NCBI GenBank assembly: GCA_963691815.1
Contig: OY829668.1
Span: forward strand, 15,181,643-15,245,642
From: Echiichthys vipera
Lineage: Eukaryota > Chordata > Actinopteri > Perciformes > Trachinidae
DNA length: 64,000 nucleotides
Reading direction: 5' to 3'
Shown: positions 32,307 to 43,635 of the stretch, piece by piece
Layout: each line of letters opens with the position of its first letter
Position numbering within the stretch: position 1 is the first letter of the stretch
The notes under the pieces: model-generated
The model's input: the letters and a program-made list of their open reading frames with translations, nothing else
Database searches by the model: none
Told to the model about the DNA's origin: nothing
Program-made: the position numbers and the translations under genes

Positions 32307-32380
32307 GGCGCTGTGGATTAGTTGGTCAAAGTGCCTGTCTAGTCAACAGAATATCCTGGGTCTAAATCCCAGCAGTGCCT
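32307..32380 (+). tRNA. tRNA-Thr(AGT)-like, copy 81
   Basis: Type e-like: GATT, GTCAACAGAAT, but D-loop GGTCA. Confidence 0.43.
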
Positions 32381-32715
32381 GGCTGTTGTTTAGAGTAAAG
32401 GCACTCCAACTCCCCCAATTCAGGTTGTCTTCAATCAGCTTCACCTGTGTCTGAAACCGCACACTAAAGTCATGTCACTGGGTGTTTGTGTACACCTACA
32501 CTGCAACACAGCGACAAGTTAAAGTGTCCTGTGAAATCTCCTTCCAAACAAATGTCCCACTTATGTTAAGTTCGCCTCAATAATACTCAATGAGTTGTCC
32601 CTTGAAGTTGAATCCATTTTGTCCTCAAAAACTATTTGCTAAGCTTTAATACGTTGAATAAACTAATGTTTACAAGCTTCTTGTTTTTTTGCAAGAGGGA
32701 GATACAGCTGTAGGA

Positions 32716-32789
32716 GGCGCTGTGGCTTAGTTGGTCAAAGTGCCTGTCTTATAAACAGGAGATCCTGGGTCTAAATCCCAGCAGTGCCT
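32716..32789 (+). tRNA. tRNA with Ile-type anticodon TAT, copy 82
   Basis: Loop CTTATAA, the only TAT copy; one base from the AAT type f copies. Stems pair; T-loop TCTAAAT. Confidence 0.5.
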
Positions 32790-33114
32790 GGCTGTTGTTT
32801 AGAGTAAAGGCACTCCAACTCCCCCAATTCAGGTTGTCTTCAATCAGCTTCACCTGTGTCTGAAACCACACACAAAAGTCATGTCACTGGGTGTTTGTGT
32901 AGACCTACAGCGACAAGTAAAAGTGTCCTGTGAAATCTCCTTCCAAACAAATGTCACACTTATGTTAAGTTTGCCTCAATATTACTCAATGAGTTGTTCC
33001 TTAAAGTTGAATCCATTTTGTCCCCAAAAACTATTTGCTAAGCTTTAATACGTTGAATCAACTAATGTTTACAAGCTTCTTGTTTTTTTGCAACAGGGAG
33101 ATACAGCTGTAGGA

Positions 33115-33188
33115 GGCGCTGTGGCTTAGTTGGTCAAAGTGCCTGTCTAGTAAACAGGAGATCCTGTGTCTAAATCCCAGCAGTGCCT
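33115..33188 (+). tRNA. tRNA-Thr(AGT)-like, copy 83
   Basis: T-stem CTGTG mismatch; T-loop TCTAAAT. Confidence 0.46.
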
Positions 33189-33523
33189 GGCTGTTGTTTA
33201 GAGTAAAGGCACTCCAACTCCCCCAACTCTGGTTGTCTTCAATCAGCTTCACCTGTGTCTGAAACCGCATACTAAAGTCATGTCACTGGGTGTTTGTGTA
33301 CACCTACACTGCAACACAGCGACAAGTTAAAGTGTCCTGTGATATCTCCTTCCAAACAAATGTCCCACTTATGTTAAGCTTGCCTCAATAATACTCAATG
33401 AGTTGTTCCTTGAAGTTGAATCCATTTTGTCCCCAAAAACTATTTGCTAAGCTTTAATACGTTGAATCAACTAATGTTTACAAGCTTCTTGTTTTTTTGC
33501 AACAGGGAGATACAGCTGTAGGA

Positions 33524-33596
33524 GGTGCTGGGCTTAGTTGGTCAAAGTGCCTGTCTTGTAAACAGGAGATCCTGGGTCCAATTCCCAGCAGTGCCT
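33524..33596 (+). tRNA. tRNA-Thr(TGT)-like, T8 deleted, copy 84
   Basis: Type b; T-loop TCCAATT. Confidence 0.45.
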
Positions 33597-33921
33597 TGTA
33601 ATCTTTAGACTAAAGGCACTCCAACTCCCCCAATTCAGGTTGTCTTCAATCAGCTTCACCTGTGTCTGAAACCACACTCAAAAGTCATGTCACTGGGTGT
33701 TTGTGTACACCTACAGTGACAAGTAAAAGTGTCCTAAGGAAATCTCCTTCCAAACAAATGTCCCACTTATGTTAAGTTTGCCTCAATATTACTCAATGAG
33801 TTGTTCCTTATAGTTGAATCCATTTTGTCCCCAAAAACTATTTGCTAAGCTTTAATACGTTGAATCAACTAATGTTTACAAGCTTCTTGTTTTTTTGAAA
33901 TAGGGAAATAAAGATGTAGGA

Positions 33922-33995
33922 GGCGCTGTGGCTTAGTTGGTCAAAGTGCCTGTCTTGTAAACAGGAGATCCTGGGTCCAAATCCCAGCTGTGCCT
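33922..33995 (+). tRNA. tRNA-Thr(TGT)-like, copy 85
   Basis: Acceptor 3' strand CTGTGCC (T6-T67 mismatch), shared with copy 93. Confidence 0.45.
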
Positions 33996-34307
33996 GCTTG
34001 TTCTTTAGAATAAAGGCACTCCAACTCCCCCATTTCAGGTTGTCTTCAATCAGCTTCACCCGTGTCTGAAACCAGACTCAAAAGTCATGTCACTGGGTTT
34101 TTGTGTACAAGTAAGTGTCCTAAGGAAATCTCCTTCCAAACAAATGTCCCACTTATGTTAAGTTTGCCTCAATATTACTCAATGAGTTGTTCCTTATAGT
34201 TGATTCCATTTTGTCCCCAAAAACTATTTGCTAAGTTTTAATACGTTGAATCAACTAATGTTTACAAGCTTCTTGTTTTTTTGCAACAGGGAGATACAGC
34301 TGTAGGA

Positions 34308-34381
34308 GGCGCTGTGGCTTAGTTGGTCAAAGTGCCTGTCTAGTAAACAGGAGATCCTGGGTCTAAATCCCAGCAGTGCCT
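34308..34381 (+). tRNA. tRNA-Thr(AGT)-like, copy 86
   Basis: Matches reference copy 10. Confidence 0.56.
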
Positions 34382-34716
34382 GGCTGTTGTTTAGAGTAAA
34401 GGCACTCCAACTCCCCCAATTCAGGTTGTCTTCAAACAGCTTCACCTGTGTCTGAAACCGCACACTAAAGTCATGTCACTGGGTGTTTGTGTACACCTAC
34501 ACTGTAACAGAGCGACAAGTTAAAGTGTCCTGTGAAATCTCCTTCCAAACAAATGTCCCACTTATGTTAAGTTCGCCTCAATAATACTCAATGAGTTGTC
34601 CCTTGAAGTTGAATCCATTTTGTCCTCAAAAACTATTTGCTAAGCTTTAATACGTTGAATAAACTAATGTTTACAAGCTTCTTGTTTTTTTGCAAGAGGG
34701 AGATACAGCTGTAGGA

Positions 34717-34790
34717 GGCACTGTGGCTTAGTTGGTCAAAGTGCCTGTCTAGTAAACAGGAGATCCTGGGTCTAAATCCCAGCAGTGCCT
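34717..34790 (+). tRNA. tRNA-Thr(AGT)-like, A4 variant, copy 87
   Basis: GGCACTG makes 4:69 a full A-U pair. All stems pair; T-loop TCTAAAT. Confidence 0.58.
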
Positions 34791-35114
34791 GGCTGTTGTT
34801 TAGAGTAAAGGCACTCCAACTCCCCCAATTCAGGTTGTCTTCAATCAGCTTCACCTGTGTCTGAAACCACACACAAAAGTCATGTCACTGGGTGTTTGTG
34901 TACACCTACAGTGAAAAGTAAGTGTCCTAAGGAAATCTCCTTCCAAACAAATGTCCCACTTATGTTAAGTTTGCCTCAATATTACTCAATGAGTTGTTCC
35001 TTATAGTTGAATCCATTTTGTCCCCAAAAACTATTTGCTAAGTTTTAATACGTTGAATCAACTAATGTTTACAAGCTTCTTGTTTTTTTGCAACAGGGAG
35101 ATACAGCTGTAGGA

Positions 35115-35188
35115 GGCGCTGTGGCTTAGTTGGTCAAAGTGCCTGTCTAGTAAACAGGAGATCCTGGGTCTAAATCCCAGCAGTGCCT
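35115..35188 (+). tRNA. tRNA-Thr(AGT)-like, copy 88
   Basis: Matches reference copy 10. Confidence 0.56.
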
Positions 35189-35523
35189 GGCTGTTGTTTA
35201 GAGTAAAGGCACTCCAACTCCCCCAATTCAGGTTGTCTTCAAACAGCTTAACCTGTGTCTGAAACCGCACACTAAAGTCATGTCACTGGGTGTTTGTGTA
35301 CACCTACACTGTAACAGAGCAACAAGTTAAAGTGTCCTGTGAAATCTCTTTCCAAACAAATGTCCCACTTATGTTAAGTTTGCCTCAATAATACTCAATG
35401 AGTTGTTCCTTGAAGTTGAATCCATTTCGTCCCCATAAACTATTTGCTAAGCTTTAATACATTGAATAAACTAATGTTTACAATCTTCTTGTTTTTTTGC
35501 AAGAGCGAGATACAGCTGTAGGA

Positions 35524-35597
35524 GGCGCTGTGGATTAGTTGGTCAAAGTGCCTGTCTAGTCAACAGAATATCCTGGGTCTAAATCCCAGCAGTGCCT
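35524..35597 (+). tRNA. tRNA-Thr(AGT)-like, copy 89
   Basis: GATT D-stem and GTCAACAGAAT changes. Confidence 0.43.
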
Positions 35598-35932
35598 GGC
35601 TGTTGTTTAGAGTAAAGGCACTCCAACTCCCTCAATTCAGGTTGTCTTCAATCAGCTTCACCTGTGTCTGAAACCGCACACTAAAGTCATGTCACTGGGT
35701 GTTTGTGTACACCTACACTGCAACACAGCGACAAGTTAAAGTGTCCTGTGAAATCTCCTTCCAAACAAATGTCCCACTTATGTTAAGTTCGCCTCAATAA
35801 TACTCAATGAGTTGTCCCTTGAATTTGAATCCATTTTGTCCTCAAAAACTATTTGCTAAGCTTTAATACGTTGAATAAACTAATGTTTACAAGCTTCTTG
35901 TTTTTTTGCAAGAGGGAGATACAGCTGTAGGA

Positions 35933-36006
35933 GGCGCTGTAGCTTAGTTGGTCAAAGTGCCTGTCTAATAAACAGGAGATCCTGGGTCTAAATCCCAGCA
36001 GTGCCT
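35933..36006 (+). tRNA. tRNA with anticodon AAT, copy 90
   Basis: Loop CTAATAA; base 9 is A (TAGCTT), still within the A-box consensus. Confidence 0.5.
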
Positions 36007-36331
36007 GGCTGTTGTTTAGAGTAAAGGCACTCCAACTCCCCCAATTCAGGTTGTCTTCAATCAGCTTCACCTGTGTCTGAAACCACACACAAAAGTCATG
36101 TCACTGGGTGTTTGTGTACACCTACAGTGACAAGTAAAAGTGTCCTGTGAAATCTCCTTCCAAACAAATGTCACACTTATGTTAAGTTTGCCTCAATATT
36201 ACTCAATGAGTTGTTCCTTAAAGTTGAATCCATTTTGTCCCCAAAAACTATTTGCTAAGCTTTAATACGTTGAATCAACTAATGTTTACAAGCTTCTTGT
36301 TTTTTTGCAACAGGGAGATACAGATGTAGGA

Positions 36332-36405
36332 GGCGCTGTGGCTTAGTTGGTCAAAGTGCCTGTCTAGTAAACAGGAGATCCTGGGTCTAAATCCCAGCAG
36401 TGCCT
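36332..36405 (+). tRNA. tRNA-Thr(AGT)-like, copy 91
   Basis: All stems pair; preceded by ACAGATG. Confidence 0.56.
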
Positions 36406-36740
36406 GGCTGTTGTTTAGAGTAAAGGCACTCCAACTCCCCCAACTCAGGTTGTCTTCAATCAGCTTCACCTGTGTCTGAAACCGCATACTAAAGTCATGT
36501 CACTGGGTGTTTGTGTACACCTACACTGCAACACAGCGACAAGTTAAAGTGTCCTGTGAAATCTCCTTCCAAACAAATGTCCCACTTATGTTAAGCTTGC
36601 CTCAATAATACTCAATGAGTTGTTCCTTGAAGTTGAATCCATTTTGTCCCCAAAAACTATTTGCTAAGCTTTAATACGTTGAATCAACTAATGTTTACAA
36701 GCTTCTTGTTTTTTTGCAACAGGGAGATACAGCTGTAGGA

Positions 36741-36813
36741 GGTGCTGGGCTTAGTTGGTCAAAGTGCCTGTCTTGTAAACAGGAGATCCTGGGTCTAATT
36801 CCCAGCAGTGCCT
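36741..36813 (+). tRNA. tRNA-Thr(TGT)-like, T8 deleted, copy 92
   Basis: Type b; T-loop TCTAATT. Confidence 0.44.
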
Positions 36814-37138
36814 TGTAATCTTTAGACTAAAGGCACTCCAACTCCCCCAATTCAGGTTGTCTTCAATCAGCTTCACCTGTGTCTGAAACCACACTCAAAA
36901 GTCATGTCACTGGGTGTTTGTGTACACCTACAGTGACAAGTAAAAGTGTCCTAAGGAAATCTCCTTCCAAACAAATGTCCCACTTATGTTAAGTTTGCCT
37001 CAATATTACTCAATGAGTTGTTCCTTATAGTTGAATCCATTTTGTCCCCAAAAACTATTTGCTAAGCTTTAATACGTTGAATCAACTAATGTTTACAAGC
37101 TTCTTGTTTTTTTGAAACAGGGAGATAAAGATGTAGGA

Positions 37139-37212
37139 GGCGCTGTGGCTTAGTTGGTCAAAGTGCCTGTCTTGTAAACAGGAGATCCTGGGTCCAAATC
37201 CCAGCTGTGCCT
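37139..37212 (+). tRNA. tRNA-Thr(TGT)-like, copy 93
   Basis: CTGTGCC acceptor mismatch as copy 85. Confidence 0.45.
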
Positions 37213-37524
37213 GCTTGTTCTTTAGAATAAAGGCACTCCAACTCCCCCATTTCAGGTTGTCTTCAATCAGCTTCACCCGTGTCTGAAACCAGACTCAAAA
37301 GTCATGTCACTGTGTGTTTGTGTACAAGTAAGTGTCCTAAGGAAATCTCCTTCCAAACAAATGTCCCACTTATGTTTAGTTTGCCTCAATATTACTCAAT
37401 GAGTTGTTCCTTATAGTTGATTCCATTTTGTCCCCAAAAACTATTTGCTAAGTTTTAATACGTTGAATCAACTAATGTTTACAAGCTTCTTGTTTTTTTG
37501 CAACAGGGAGATACAGCTGTAGGA

Positions 37525-37598
37525 GGCGCTGTGGCTTAGTTGGTCAAAGTGCCTGTCTAGTAAACAGGAGATCCTGGGTCTAAATCCCAGCAGTGCCT
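37525..37598 (+). tRNA. tRNA-Thr(AGT)-like, copy 94
   Basis: Matches reference copy 10. Confidence 0.56.
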
Positions 37599-37933
37599 GG
37601 CTGTTGTTTAGAGTAAAGGCACTCCAACTCCCCCAATTCAGGTTGTCTTCAAACAGCTTCACCTGTGTCTGAAACCGCACACTAAAGTCATGTCACTGGG
37701 TGTTTGTGTACACCTACACTGTAACAGAGCGACAAGTTAAAGTGTCCTGTGAAATCTCCTTCCAAACAAATGTCCCACTTATGTTAAGTTTGCCTCAATA
37801 ATACTCAATGAGTTGTTCCTTGAAGTTGAATCCATTTCGTCCCCATAAACTATTTGCTAAGTTTTAATACGTTGAATCAACTAATGTTTACAAGCTTCTT
37901 GTTTTTTTGCAACACGGAGATACAGCTGTAGGA

Positions 37934-38007
37934 GGCGCTGTGGCTTAGTTGGTCAAAGTGCCTGTCTAGTAAACAGGAGATCCTGGGTCTAAATCCCAGC
38001 AGTGCCT
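37934..38007 (+). tRNA. tRNA-Thr(AGT)-like, copy 95
   Basis: Matches reference copy 10. Extra monomer compared with the first 3,217-bp copy; flank reads AACACGGAG. Confidence 0.56.
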
Positions 38008-38342
38008 GGCTGTTGTTTAGAGTAAAGGCACTCCAACTCCCCCAATTCAGGTTGTCTTCAAACAGCTTCACCTGTGTCTGAAACCGCACACTAAAGTCAT
38101 GTCACTGGGTGTTTGTGTACACCTACACTGCAACACAGCGACAAGTTAAAGTGTCCTGTGAAATCTCCTTCCAAACAAATGTCCCACTTATGTTAAGTTC
38201 GCCTCAATAATACTCAATGAGTTGTCCCTTGAAGTTGAATCCATTTTGTCCTCAAAAACTATTTGCTAAGCTTTAATACGTTGAATAAACTAATGTTTAC
38301 AAGCTTCTTGTTTTTTTGCAAGAGGGAGATACAGCTGTAGGA

Positions 38343-38416
38343 GGCACTGTGGCTTAGTTGGTCAAAGTGCCTGTCTAGTAAACAGGAGATCCTGGGTCTA
38401 AATCCCAGCAGTGCCT
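38343..38416 (+). tRNA. tRNA-Thr(AGT)-like, A4 variant, copy 96
   Basis: GGCACTG; all stems pair. Confidence 0.58.
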
Positions 38417-38741
38417 GGCTGTTGTTTAGAGTAAAGGCACTCCAACTCCCCCAATTCAGGTTGTCTTCAATCAGCTTCACCTGTGTCTGAAACCACACAC
38501 AAAAGTCATGTCACTGGGTGTTTGTGTACACCTACAGTGACAAGTAAAAGTGTCCTGTGAAATCTCCTTCCAAACAAATGTCACACTTATGTTAAGTTTG
38601 CCTCAATAATACTCAATGAGTTGTCCCTTGAAGTTGAATCCATTTTGTCCCCAAAAACTATTTGCTAAGCTTTAATACATTGAATAAACTAATGTTCACA
38701 ATCTTCTTGTTTTTTTGCAAGAGCGAGATACAGCTGTAGGA

Positions 38742-38815
38742 GGCGCTGTGGATTAGTTGGTCAAAGTGCCTGTCTCGTAAACAGGAGATCCTGGGTCCAA
38801 ATCCCAGCAGTGCCT
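38742..38815 (+). tRNA. tRNA-Thr(CGT)-like, copy 97
   Basis: First CGT copy. GATT D-stem mismatch; other stems pair; T-loop TCCAAAT. Confidence 0.52.
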
Positions 38816-39129
38816 GGCTGTTCTTTAGACTAAAGGCACTCCAACTCCCCCAATTCAGGTTGTCTTAAATCAGCTTCGTCCTTGTCTGAAACCACACACA
38901 AAAGTCATGTCAAAGGGTGTTTGTGTACACCTACAGTGACAAGTAAAAGTGTCCTTAGGAAATCTCCTTCCAAACAAATGTCCCACTTATGTTAAGTTTG
39001 CCTAAATGATACTCAATTAGTTGTTCCTTGAAGTTGAATCCATTTCGTCCCCAAAAACTATTTGCTAAGCTTTAATACGTTGAATCAACTAATGTTTACA
39101 AGCTTCTTGTTTTTTTGCAACAGGTAGTT

Positions 39130-39203
39130 ACAGCTGTGACTTAGTTAGTAAAAGTGCCTGTCTCGTAAACATGAGATCCTGGGTCCAAATCCCAGCAGTG
39201 CCT
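39130..39203 (+). pseudogene. tRNA-Thr(CGT)-like lacking its 5' acceptor strand, copy 98
   Basis: CAGCTGTGACTT: 12 bases between two CTGT repeats are gone, replacing GGCGCTG by ACAGCTG. 3' anticodon strand ACATG also mispairs. T-loop TCCAAAT. Confidence 0.5.
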
Positions 39204-39528
39204 GGTTGTTGTTTAGAGTAAAGGCACTCCAACTCCCCGAATTAAGATTGTCTTCAATCAGCTTCACCTGTGTCTGAAACCACACTCAAAAGTCATGTCA
39301 CTGGGTGTTTGTGTAGACCTACAGCGACAAGTTAAAGTGTCCTGTGAAATCTCCTTCCAAACAAATGTCCCACTTATGTTTAGTTTGCCTCAATATTACT
39401 CAATGAGTTGTTCCTTAGAGTTGAATCCATTTTGTCCCCAAAAACTATTTGCTAAGCTTTAATACGTTGAATCAACTAATGTTTACTAGCTTCTTGTTTT
39501 TTTGCAACAGGGAGATACAGCTGTAGGA

Positions 39529-39602
39529 GGCGCTGTGGCTTAGTTGGTCAAAGTGCCTGTCTAGTAAACAGGAGATCCTGGGTCTAAATCCCAGCAGTGC
39601 CT
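39529..39602 (+). tRNA. tRNA-Thr(AGT)-like, copy 99
   Basis: Matches reference copy 10; upstream TTTACTAGC replaces TTTACAAGC. Confidence 0.56.
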
Positions 39603-39928
39603 GGCTGTTGTTTAGAGTAAAGGCACTCCAACTCCCCCAATTCAGGTTGTCTTCAATCAGCTTCACCTGTGTCTGAAACCGCACACTAAAGTCATGTCAC
39701 TGGGTGTTTGTGTACACCTACAGTGACAAGTAAAAGTGTCCTAAGGAAATCTCCTTCCAAACAAATGTCCCACTTATGTTAAGTTTGCCTCAATATTACT
39801 CAATGAGTTGTGCCTTGAAGTTGAATCCATTTTGTCCCCAAAAACTATTTGCTAAGCTTTAATACGTTGAATCAACTAATGTTTACAAGCTTCTTGTTTT
39901 TTTGCAACAGGGAGATACAGCTGTAGGA

Positions 39929-40002
39929 GGCGCTGTGGCTTAGTTGGTCAAAGTGCCTGTCTAGTAAACAGGAGATCCTGGGTCTAAATCCCAGCAGTGC
40001 CT
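39929..40002 (+). tRNA. tRNA-Thr(AGT)-like, copy 100
   Basis: Matches reference copy 10. Confidence 0.56.
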
Positions 40003-40342
40003 GGCTGTTGTTTAGAGTAAAGGCACTCCAACTCCCCCAATTCAGGTTGTCTTCAATCAGCTTCACCTGTGTCTGAAACCGCACACTAAAGTCATGTCAC
40101 TGGGTGTTTGTGTACACCTACACTGCAACACAGCGACAAGTTAAAGTGTCCTGTGTAATCTCCTTCCAAACAAATGTCCCACTTATGTTAAGTTTGCCTC
40201 AATAATACTCAATGAGTTGTTCCTTGAAGTTGAATCCATTTTGTCCTCTAAAACTATTTGCCAAGCTAAGCTTTAATATTTTGAATCAACTAATGTTTAC
40301 GAGCTTCTTGTTTTTTTGCAAGAGGGAGATACAGCTGTAGGA

Positions 40343-40416
40343 GACGCTGTGGCTTAGTTGGTCAAAGTGCCTGTCTAGTAAACAGGAGAACCTGGGTCAA
40401 AATCCCAGCAGTGCCT
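40343..40416 (+). tRNA. tRNA-Thr(AGT)-like, copy 101
   Basis: GACGCTG (A2-C71 mismatch); variable loop AGAAC; T-loop TCAAAAT. Confidence 0.43.
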
Positions 40417-40743
40417 GGTTGTTCTTTAAACTAAAGTCACTCCAACTCTCCCAATTAAGGTTGTCTTCAATCAGCTTCACCCGTGTATGAAACCACACAC
40501 AAAAGTCATGTCACTGGGTGTTTTTGTACACCTAGAGTGACAAGTAAAAGTGTCCAAAGGTAATCTCCTTCCAAACAAATGTCCCACTTATGTTAAGTTT
40601 GCCTCAATAATACTCAATGAGTTGTTCCTTGAAGTTGAATCCATTTTGTCCCCAAAAACTATTTGCTAAGCTTTAATACGTTGAATCAACTAATGTTTAC
40701 AAGCTTCTTTTTTTTTTTTCAACAGGGAGATACAGCTGTAGGA

Positions 40744-40817
40744 GGCGCTGTGGCTTAGTTGGTCAAAGTGCCTGTCTTGTAAAGAGGAGATCCTGGGTCC
40801 AAATCCCAGCAGTGCCT
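40744..40817 (+). tRNA. tRNA-Thr(TGT)-like, copy 102
   Basis: 3' anticodon strand AGAGG (G30-G40 mismatch). Upstream poly-T expanded to 12; TTTT about 44 nt downstream. Confidence 0.45.
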
Positions 40818-41151
40818 TGTGTTCTTTAGACTAAAGGCACTCCAACTCCCCCAATTCAGGTTTTCTTCAATCAGCTTCACCTGTGTCAGAAACCGCACAC
40901 TAAAGTCATGTCACTGGGTGTTTGTGTACACCTACACTGCAACACAGCGATAAGTTAAAGTGTCCTGTGAAATCTCCTTCCAAACAAATGTCACACTTAT
41001 GTTAAGTTTGCCTCAATAATACTCAATGAGTTGTCCCTTGAAGTTGAATCCATTTTGTCCCCAAAAACTATTTGCTAAGCTTTAATACATTGAATAAACT
41101 AATGTTCACAATCTTCTTGTTTTTTTGCAAGAGCGAGATACAGCTGTAGGA

Positions 41152-41225
41152 GGCGCTGTGGATTAGTTGGTCAAAGTGCCTGTCTCGTAAACAGGAGATC
41201 CTGGGTCCAAATCCCAGCAGTGCCT
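41152..41225 (+). tRNA. tRNA-Thr(CGT)-like, copy 103
   Basis: Duplicate of copy 97, 2,410 bp on. Confidence 0.52.
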
Positions 41226-41539
41226 GGCTGTTCTTTAGACTAAAGGCACTCCAACTCCCCCAATTCAGGTTGTCTTAAATCAGCTTCGTCCTTGTCTGAA
41301 ACCACACACAAAAGTCATGTCAAAGGGTGTTTGTGTACACCTACAGTGACAAGTAAAAGTGTCCTTAGGAAATCTCCTTCCAAACAAATGTCCCACTTAT
41401 GTTAAGTTTGCCTAAATGATACTCAATTAGTTGTTCCTTGAAGTTGAATCCATTTCGTCCCCAAAAACTATTTGCTAAGCTTTAATACGTTGAATCAACT
41501 AATGTTTACAAGCTTCTTGTTTTTTTGCAACAGGTAGTT

Positions 41540-41613
41540 ACAGCTGTGACTTAGTTAGTAAAAGTGCCTGTCTCGTAAACATGAGATCCTGGGTCCAAAT
41601 CCCAGCAGTGCCT
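41540..41613 (+). pseudogene. tRNA-Thr(CGT)-like lacking its 5' acceptor strand, copy 104
   Basis: Duplicate of copy 98 with the same CTGT-bounded deletion. Confidence 0.5.
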
Positions 41614-41938
41614 GGTTGTTGTTTAGAGTAAAGGCACTCCAACTCCCCGAATTAAGATTGTCTTCAATCAGCTTCACCTGTGTCTGAAACCACACTCAAA
41701 AGTCATGTCACTGGGTGTTTGTGTAGACCTACAGCGACAAGTTAAAGTGTCCTGTGAAATCTCCTTCCAAACAAATGTCCCACTTATGTTTAGTTTGCCT
41801 CAATATTACTCAATGAGTTGTTCCTTAGAGTTGAATCCATTTTGTCCCCAAAAACTATTTGCTAAGCTTTAATACGTTGAATCAACTAATGTTTACTAGC
41901 TTCTTGTTTTTTTGCAACAGGGAGATACAGCTGTAGGA

Positions 41939-42012
41939 GGCGCTGTGGCTTAGTTGGTCAAAGTGCCTGTCTAGTAAACAGGAGATCCTGGGTCTAAATC
42001 CCAGCAGTGCCT
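41939..42012 (+). tRNA. tRNA-Thr(AGT)-like, copy 105
   Basis: Duplicate of copy 99. Confidence 0.56.
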
Positions 42013-42338
42013 GGCTGTTGTTTAGAGTAAAGGCACTCCAACTCCCCCAATTCAGGTTGTCTTCAATCAGCTTCACCTGTGTCTGAAACCGCACACTAAA
42101 GTCATGTCACTGGGTGTTTGTGTACACCTACAGTGACAAGTAAAAGTGTCCTAAGGAAATCTCCTTCCAAACAAATGTCCCACTTATGTTAAGTTTGCCT
42201 CAATATTACTCAATGAGTTGTGCCTTGAAGTTGAATCCATTTTGTCCCCAAAAACTATTTGCTAAGCTTTAATACGTTGAATCAACTAATGTTTACAAGC
42301 TTCTTGTTTTTTTGCAACAGGGAGATACAGCTGTAGGA

Positions 42339-42412
42339 GGCGCTGTGGCTTAGTTGGTCAAAGTGCCTGTCTAGTAAACAGGAGATCCTGGGTCTAAATC
42401 CCAGCAGTGCCT
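42339..42412 (+). tRNA. tRNA-Thr(AGT)-like, copy 106
   Basis: Duplicate of copy 100. Confidence 0.56.
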
Positions 42413-42752
42413 GGCTGTTGTTTAGAGTAAAGGCACTCCAACTCCCCCAATTCAGGTTGTCTTCAATCAGCTTCACCTGTGTCTGAAACCGCACACTAAA
42501 GTCATGTCACTGGGTGTTTGTGTACACCTACACTGCAACACAGCGACAAGTTAAAGTGTCCTGTGTAATCTCCTTCCAAACAAATGTCCCACTTATGTTA
42601 AGTTTGCCTCAATAATACTCAATGAGTTGTTCCTTGAAGTTGAATCCATTTTGTCCTCTAAAACTATTTGCCAAGCTAAGCTTTAATATTTTGAATCAAC
42701 TAATGTTTACGAGCTTCTTGTTTTTTTGCAAGAGGGAGATACAGCTGTAGGA

Positions 42753-42826
42753 GACGCTGTGGCTTAGTTGGTCAAAGTGCCTGTCTAGTAAACAGGAGAA
42801 CCTGGGTCAAAATCCCAGCAGTGCCT
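42753..42826 (+). tRNA. tRNA-Thr(AGT)-like, copy 107
   Basis: Duplicate of copy 101 (GACGCTG, TCAAAAT). Confidence 0.43.
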
Positions 42827-43153
42827 GGTTGTTCTTTAAACTAAAGTCACTCCAACTCTCCCAATTAAGGTTGTCTTCAATCAGCTTCACCCGTGTATGA
42901 AACCACACACAAAAGTCATGTCACTGGGTGTTTTTGTACACCTACAGTGACAAGTAAAAGTGTCCAAAGGTAATCTCCTTCCAAACAAATGTCCCACTTA
43001 TGTTAAGTTTGCCTCAATAATACTCAATGAGTTGTTCCTTGAAGTTGAATCCATTTTGTCCCCAAAAACTATTTGCTAAGCTTTAATACGTTGAATCAAC
43101 TAATGTTTACAAGCTTCTTTTTTTTTTTTCAACAGGGAGATACAGCTGTAGGA

Positions 43154-43227
43154 GGCGCTGTGGCTTAGTTGGTCAAAGTGCCTGTCTTGTAAAGAGGAGA
43201 TCCTGGGTCCAAATCCCAGCAGTGCCT
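43154..43227 (+). tRNA. tRNA-Thr(TGT)-like, copy 108
   Basis: Duplicate of copy 102, with the T12 tract. Confidence 0.45.
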
Positions 43228-43561
43228 TGTGTTCTTTAGACTAAAGGCACTCCAACTCCCCCAATTCAGGTTTTCTTCAATCAGCTTCACCTGTGTCAGA
43301 AACCGCACACTAAAGTCATGTCACTGGGTGTTTGTGTACACCTACACTGCAACACAGCGATAAGTTAAAGTGTCCTGTGAAATCTCCTTCCAAACAAATG
43401 TCCCACTTATGTTAAGTTTGCCTCAATAATACTCAATGAGTTGTTCCTTGAAGTTGAATCCATTTTGTCCCCAAAAACTATTTGCTAAGCTTTAATACGT
43501 TGAATCAACTAATGTTTACAAGCTTCTTGTTTTTTTGCAACAGGGAGATACAGCTGTAGGA

Positions 43562-43635
43562 GGCGCTGTTGCTTAGTTGGTCAAAGTGCCTGTCTAGTAA
43601 ACAGGAGATCCTGGGTCAAAATCCCAGCAGTGCCT
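43562..43635 (+). tRNA. tRNA-Thr(AGT)-like, copy 109
   Basis: Base 9 is T (TTGCTT, breaks the A-box R); T-loop TCAAAAT. Confidence 0.44.

Larger units (their letters stand above)
31898..35114 (+). repeat. 3,217-bp higher-order repeat, copy 1
   Basis: Eight monomers starting at 31,898, 32,307, 32,716, 33,115, 33,524, 33,922, 34,308 and 34,717. Private marks: CTGTGCC acceptor, then a short linker (TGTGTACAAGTAAGTG). Confidence 0.82.
35115..38342 (+). repeat. 3,217-bp higher-order repeat, copy 2
   Basis: Seven monomers at exactly 3,217 bp from copy 1 plus one extra AGT monomer (37,934). The matching A4 monomer follows at 38,343. Confidence 0.82.
38550..40959 (+). repeat. 2,410-bp duplication, left copy
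   Basis: Six monomers (copies 97-102), including one CTGT-deleted pseudogene, the GACGCTG copy and the T12 tract. Limits approximate. Confidence 0.88.
40960..43369 (+). repeat. 2,410-bp duplication, right copy
   Basis: Matches the left copy over its length as read; the one difference I noticed is CCTAGAGTGA (40,531-40,540) against CCTACAGTGA (42,941-42,950). Confidence 0.88.
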
